Shown here in pieces: positions 62,149-64,000 of a stretch of DNA of 64,000 bases. The first letter of the stretch is position 1. Every line of letters begins with the position of its first letter. The position numbers were made by a program, and so were the translations under genes. The DNA comes from Shouchella xiaoxiensis. GTDB taxonomy: Bacteria > Bacillota > Bacilli > Bacillales > Bacillaceae_D. The notes under the pieces were generated by a model that worked only from the letters and a program-made list of their open reading frames with translations, was not told the origin of the DNA and did no database searches. The stretch lies in contig NZ_JAFBCV010000005.1 in assembly GCF_016907895.1 (NCBI RefSeq), positions 124,001-188,000 on the forward strand. The letters run 5' to 3'.

Positions 62149-62484
62149 ATGATTGGCGCTATCCCGAGTCTTCCTGTTTCTAATTTAAAATCAAGTGTCC
62201 AGTTTTATACCAATCGATTAGGCTTCCAGCTCATTCAATCAAATCAAACGTCGGTCTCGCTCCAAAATGGCGAAGTTGATTTATTTTTAATCGAAAAAAA
62301 GGAAATTCCGATTATGTACTGCGGTTTTTACGTCAACAATTTAAAAGATCATCTCCCAGAAGTCGTCAGTATAAAAGAGTTAAGTGATATTGGGAAACTC
62401 TCGATTAATAAACAAGGTGGTCTTTATTTTAAAATGAGAGATCCAGATGGCAACATCATTGAAATTATTGAACAAATTAGCTAA
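62149..62484 (+). CDS. VOC (glyoxalase/bleomycin resistance) family protein
   Basis: 111 residues, one VOC domain pair: SLPVSNLKSSVQFYTNRLGFQLI at the N-terminus and the C-terminal FKMRDPDGNIIEIIEQ with the metal Glu. Function ranges from glyoxalase to antibiotic sequestration; not resolved here. I use ATG 62149; earlier in-frame starts lack an RBS and the VOC fold begins right after this Met. Confidence 0.82.
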   Translation: MIGAIPSLPVSNLKSSVQFYTNRLGFQLIQSNQTSVSLQNGEVDLFLIEKKEIPIMYCGFYVNNLKDHLPEVVSIKELSDIGKLSINKQGGLYFKMRDPDGNIIEIIEQIS

Positions 62485-62534
62485 AAAGAACTGAGGTAAA
62501 AGCAATTCCAAAAACCGCTCTAATCCAAAAAAAC

Positions 62535-62562
62535 GCGGAAGGATTTCCAATCATCCTTCCGC
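62535..62562. terminator. Terminator between the VOC and lipoprotein genes
   Basis: The perfect 10-bp stem GCGGAAGGAT/ATCCTTCCGC is followed on the minus strand by a T-run (revcomp of CCAAAAAAAC) and on the plus strand by a T-rich tract. Confidence 0.85.
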
Positions 62563-62583
62563 ATTTATTTTAGTAAAGCCTTT

Positions 62584-63195
62584 CTAGCCATCTACACGAA
62601 TGGTAAACTGCAGATCATCTGTTAACGCGTCGGATTGAGCCGTTTCACTTGGTCCCTCGATGCTCAATTCAATTTCATTTAGCCCTTCCACCGACTCAAC
62701 CGGGTAAAGCAGTGTCGTTTGCTTCGACTCATTTGCGGCAAACGAGTGATCTGTTTCGTCACTAAGGACTACATTTGGCACCTCTACTTCTTCTCCTGTG
62801 TTTGTCTTCAAGCTTGTGTGCCCAAATGAGAAATGAACATCATCATCAGACTGATTTTCTACAGTTAACTGTAGCTGCACATAGTGAATGTTCTCTTCAC
62901 CGGTGAACGCTGAGATTAACCCATCTAACTGAGCTGCACCTAGCTCCACTTGTTCCACATTAACAACCATTGAACCGACTTCCTGCGTCTCAATTTCATC
63001 CACTCGCTTCAACGCTTCAAACGTCCCTTCTTCTTTTTCCACAACTTCAATTACTTCAAGAGGCTCCGTTTCAACAACTTCTTCTGCTGTTTCGTTTGGC
63101 TCGTCTCCTTGATTTTCCGAGGCACCCTCATCATTGCTACATGCTCCAAGAAAGACACCAATCACTAATCCGCTCATCATTAACTGCTTTTTCAT
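62584..63195 (-). CDS. Acidic lipoprotein with a DUF4352-like domain
   Basis: 203 residues. The lipobox LGAC (Cys19) is followed by a long acidic linker (GASENQGDEPNETAEEVVET). The C-terminal half (about 75-200) is a beta-sandwich resembling DUF4352/immunoglobulin-like lipoprotein domains (IHYVQLQLTVENQSDDDVHF). Outside the membrane; function unknown. Next to another small lipoprotein gene. Confidence 0.75.
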   Translation of the reverse strand: MKKQLMMSGLVIGVFLGACSNDEGASENQGDEPNETAEEVVETEPLEVIEVVEKEEGTFEALKRVDEIETQEVGSMVVNVEQVELGAAQLDGLISAFTGEENIHYVQLQLTVENQSDDDVHFSFGHTSLKTNTGEEVEVPNVVLSDETDHSFAANESKQTTLLYPVESVEGLNEIELSIEGPSETAQSDALTDDLQFTIRVDG

Positions 63196-63334
63196 CGTTC
63201 ACGTACCTCCATCATTAAACATAGTTCAGATGGTACCACAGCCGTTTACAGACTGAAAAGCAATACGGACAATTTCCACGTTCTTTGAGCATTCGTAAAG
63301 GAATTGTAATAGTCTTCCTTTACTCTTACCTCTG

Positions 63335-63709
63335 TTACTCAGACTTCATTAATATACCGAGCTCCTCGAAATCACCTGGCGCAACAAAAATTACTTCCTC
63401 TCCACCCAGCTCTGCGATAAAGTAGTGGTCATACGTTTTCACAGAATAGATGGCGGTGCCTTCCTCAAGTACATTCGACTCTAATTCTGTTTTAGGCGTT
63501 TGATTGATTCTCGTTTTGTTTGTAACTTCCCCTATTTTTTCTTCAATCTCCAGCGTCCCGTTATTTGTATAGAGCCCTTGGTACGTTTTACGTTCAATTA
63601 CGACAAACGGTTGGTAATCGGTTTCTGCATCGTGCAGATCAGTTGCAGGTGCAGCTTCAGTACAACCAGCTAAATAAACGATTAGAAGTACGACACACCA
63701 TTTTTTCAT
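63335..63709 (-). CDS. Small lipoprotein of unknown function
   Basis: 124 residues with a type II signal (WCVVLLIVYLAGC, Cys16). The mature part is an acidic, beta-rich 105-residue domain (YHFIAELGGEEVIFVAP-like end). Not recognised. It precedes the other lipoprotein gene on the same strand with a gap of 139 bases, so co-transcription is uncertain. Confidence 0.7.
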   Translation of the reverse strand: MKKWCVVLLIVYLAGCTEAAPATDLHDAETDYQPFVVIERKTYQGLYTNNGTLEIEEKIGEVTNKTRINQTPKTELESNVLEEGTAIYSVKTYDHYFIAELGGEEVIFVAPGDFEELGILMKSE

Positions 63710-63838
63710 CCAATTATTTCCTCCCTACTTTTCTGTACCCACTACCTTCTTAAGGACGATGCAGAAGAACACAAATCAGTCAAAATCCACGCACTTCCAA
63801 TGAAGAAACATTAAAACAAATAAAAAACCACCGACCCC

Positions 63839-63867
63839 TTGCCAATTTAAACTTTATCTGTTATGAT
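63839..63867 (+). promoter_or_regulatory. Promoter of the cold-shock gene
   Basis: TTGCCA, a 17-base spacer and TATGAT lie about 115 bases before the ATG, leaving an untranslated leader of about 110 bases as is usual for csp genes. Confidence 0.7.
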
Positions 63868-63894
63868 TAGGATTGCTTATTTTTGTTCGGTGCA

Positions 63895-63967
63895 AAGGAT
63901 AGTATGAGTATCTTCGTCTTGAGTTTCGCTTTGAGCAAGGATAGTAATACATTGTGCGATTACGCAC
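63895..63967 (+). promoter_or_regulatory. Leader repeats and hairpin before the cold-shock gene
   Basis: AAGGATAGTA occurs twice, at 63895-63904 and 63937-63946, and the hairpin GTGCG/CGCAC (63954-63967) sits directly upstream of the TAGGAGG RBS. Csp leaders control translation by temperature-dependent folding, so these may form alternative structures. Confidence 0.45.
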
Positions 63968-63982
63968 TAGGAGGCAACAATC

Positions 63983-64000
63983 ATGGAAACAGGTACAGTA
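63983..64000 (+). CDS. Cold-shock protein, first six codons
   Basis: Only METGTV is visible before the right edge. It follows TAGGAGG by 8 bases, a 110-base leader and a good promoter. CspA/CspB-type proteins begin MxTGTVKWFN, and the long leader is typical of them, so this is probably a cold-shock RNA chaperone gene. The match is short. Confidence 0.6.

Overview
The window looks like a chromosomal segment of a low-to-mid GC, endospore-forming member of the Bacillaceae. Support comes from a GerA-type spore germinant receptor operon with a sigma-G-like promoter, strong AGGAGG-type ribosome binding sites, frequent TTG/GTG starts, a Pro T-box leader, a YkuD-type L,D-transpeptidase and a YkwD-like CAP protein. 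Several exported proteins are very acidic, which would fit an alkaliphilic or salt-tolerant relative of Bacillus, but that is inference. I see no rRNA, tRNA, CRISPR array, insertion sequence or prophage.

Layout. 1-5.8 kb: a leftward assimilatory sulfate reduction operon (cysH, sat, cysC, a fused uroporphyrinogen methyltransferase/synthase, sirB, sirC, cysJ running off the left edge), which couples sulfate activation and reduction to siroheme synthesis. 5.9-9.2 kb: a leftward oxidoreductase operon (flavoprotein, MOSC protein, 2-hydroxyacid dehydrogenase). 9.4-12.4 kb: an ECF-like sigma factor translationally coupled to an unknown repeat protein, then an MFS transporter. 12.4-15.5 kb: a lipoprotein, a ketopantoate reductase-like enzyme and a HIT-like protein. 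15.6-21.3 kb: an acid-sugar catabolic locus (DUF1537 kinase, 3-hydroxyacid dehydrogenase, GntP permease, RpiR regulator and a divergent class II aldolase) with palindromic operators. 21.3-26.6 kb: the germinant receptor operon with two B subunits and a small two-helix protein. 26.6-32.8 kb: an ABC exporter with its own two-component system and a serine hydrolase. 32.9-35.5 kb: an SDR, a GNAT, and a leader-peptide attenuator in front of a frameshifted RsgA-type GTPase paralogue. 35.5-38.5 kb: a 978-residue beta-helix protein. 38.6-40.9 kb: TetR plus a DHA2 efflux pump. 41-42.7 kb: T-box and proS. 42.8-50.1 kb: small cell-surface and housekeeping genes. 50.2-56.6 kb: an FbpABC/AfuABC-like uptake operon ending in a YesM/YesN two-component pair, with a hairpin-rich leader. 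56.9-64 kb: an ABC-2 transporter, an acetamidase/formamidase, a membrane glycosyltransferase, a VOC protein, two lipoproteins and the first codons of a cold-shock protein.

The most distinctive item is the 34.25-35.5 kb locus. A 22-codon leader containing a Ser-Ile-Phe-Ile stretch reminiscent of macrolide-sensing Erm leaders overlaps mutually exclusive RNA pairings that end in a terminator just upstream of an RsgA-like GTPase gene. This is the layout of a drug- or stress-induced ribosome-mediated attenuator, but on a ribosome-assembly GTPase paralogue.
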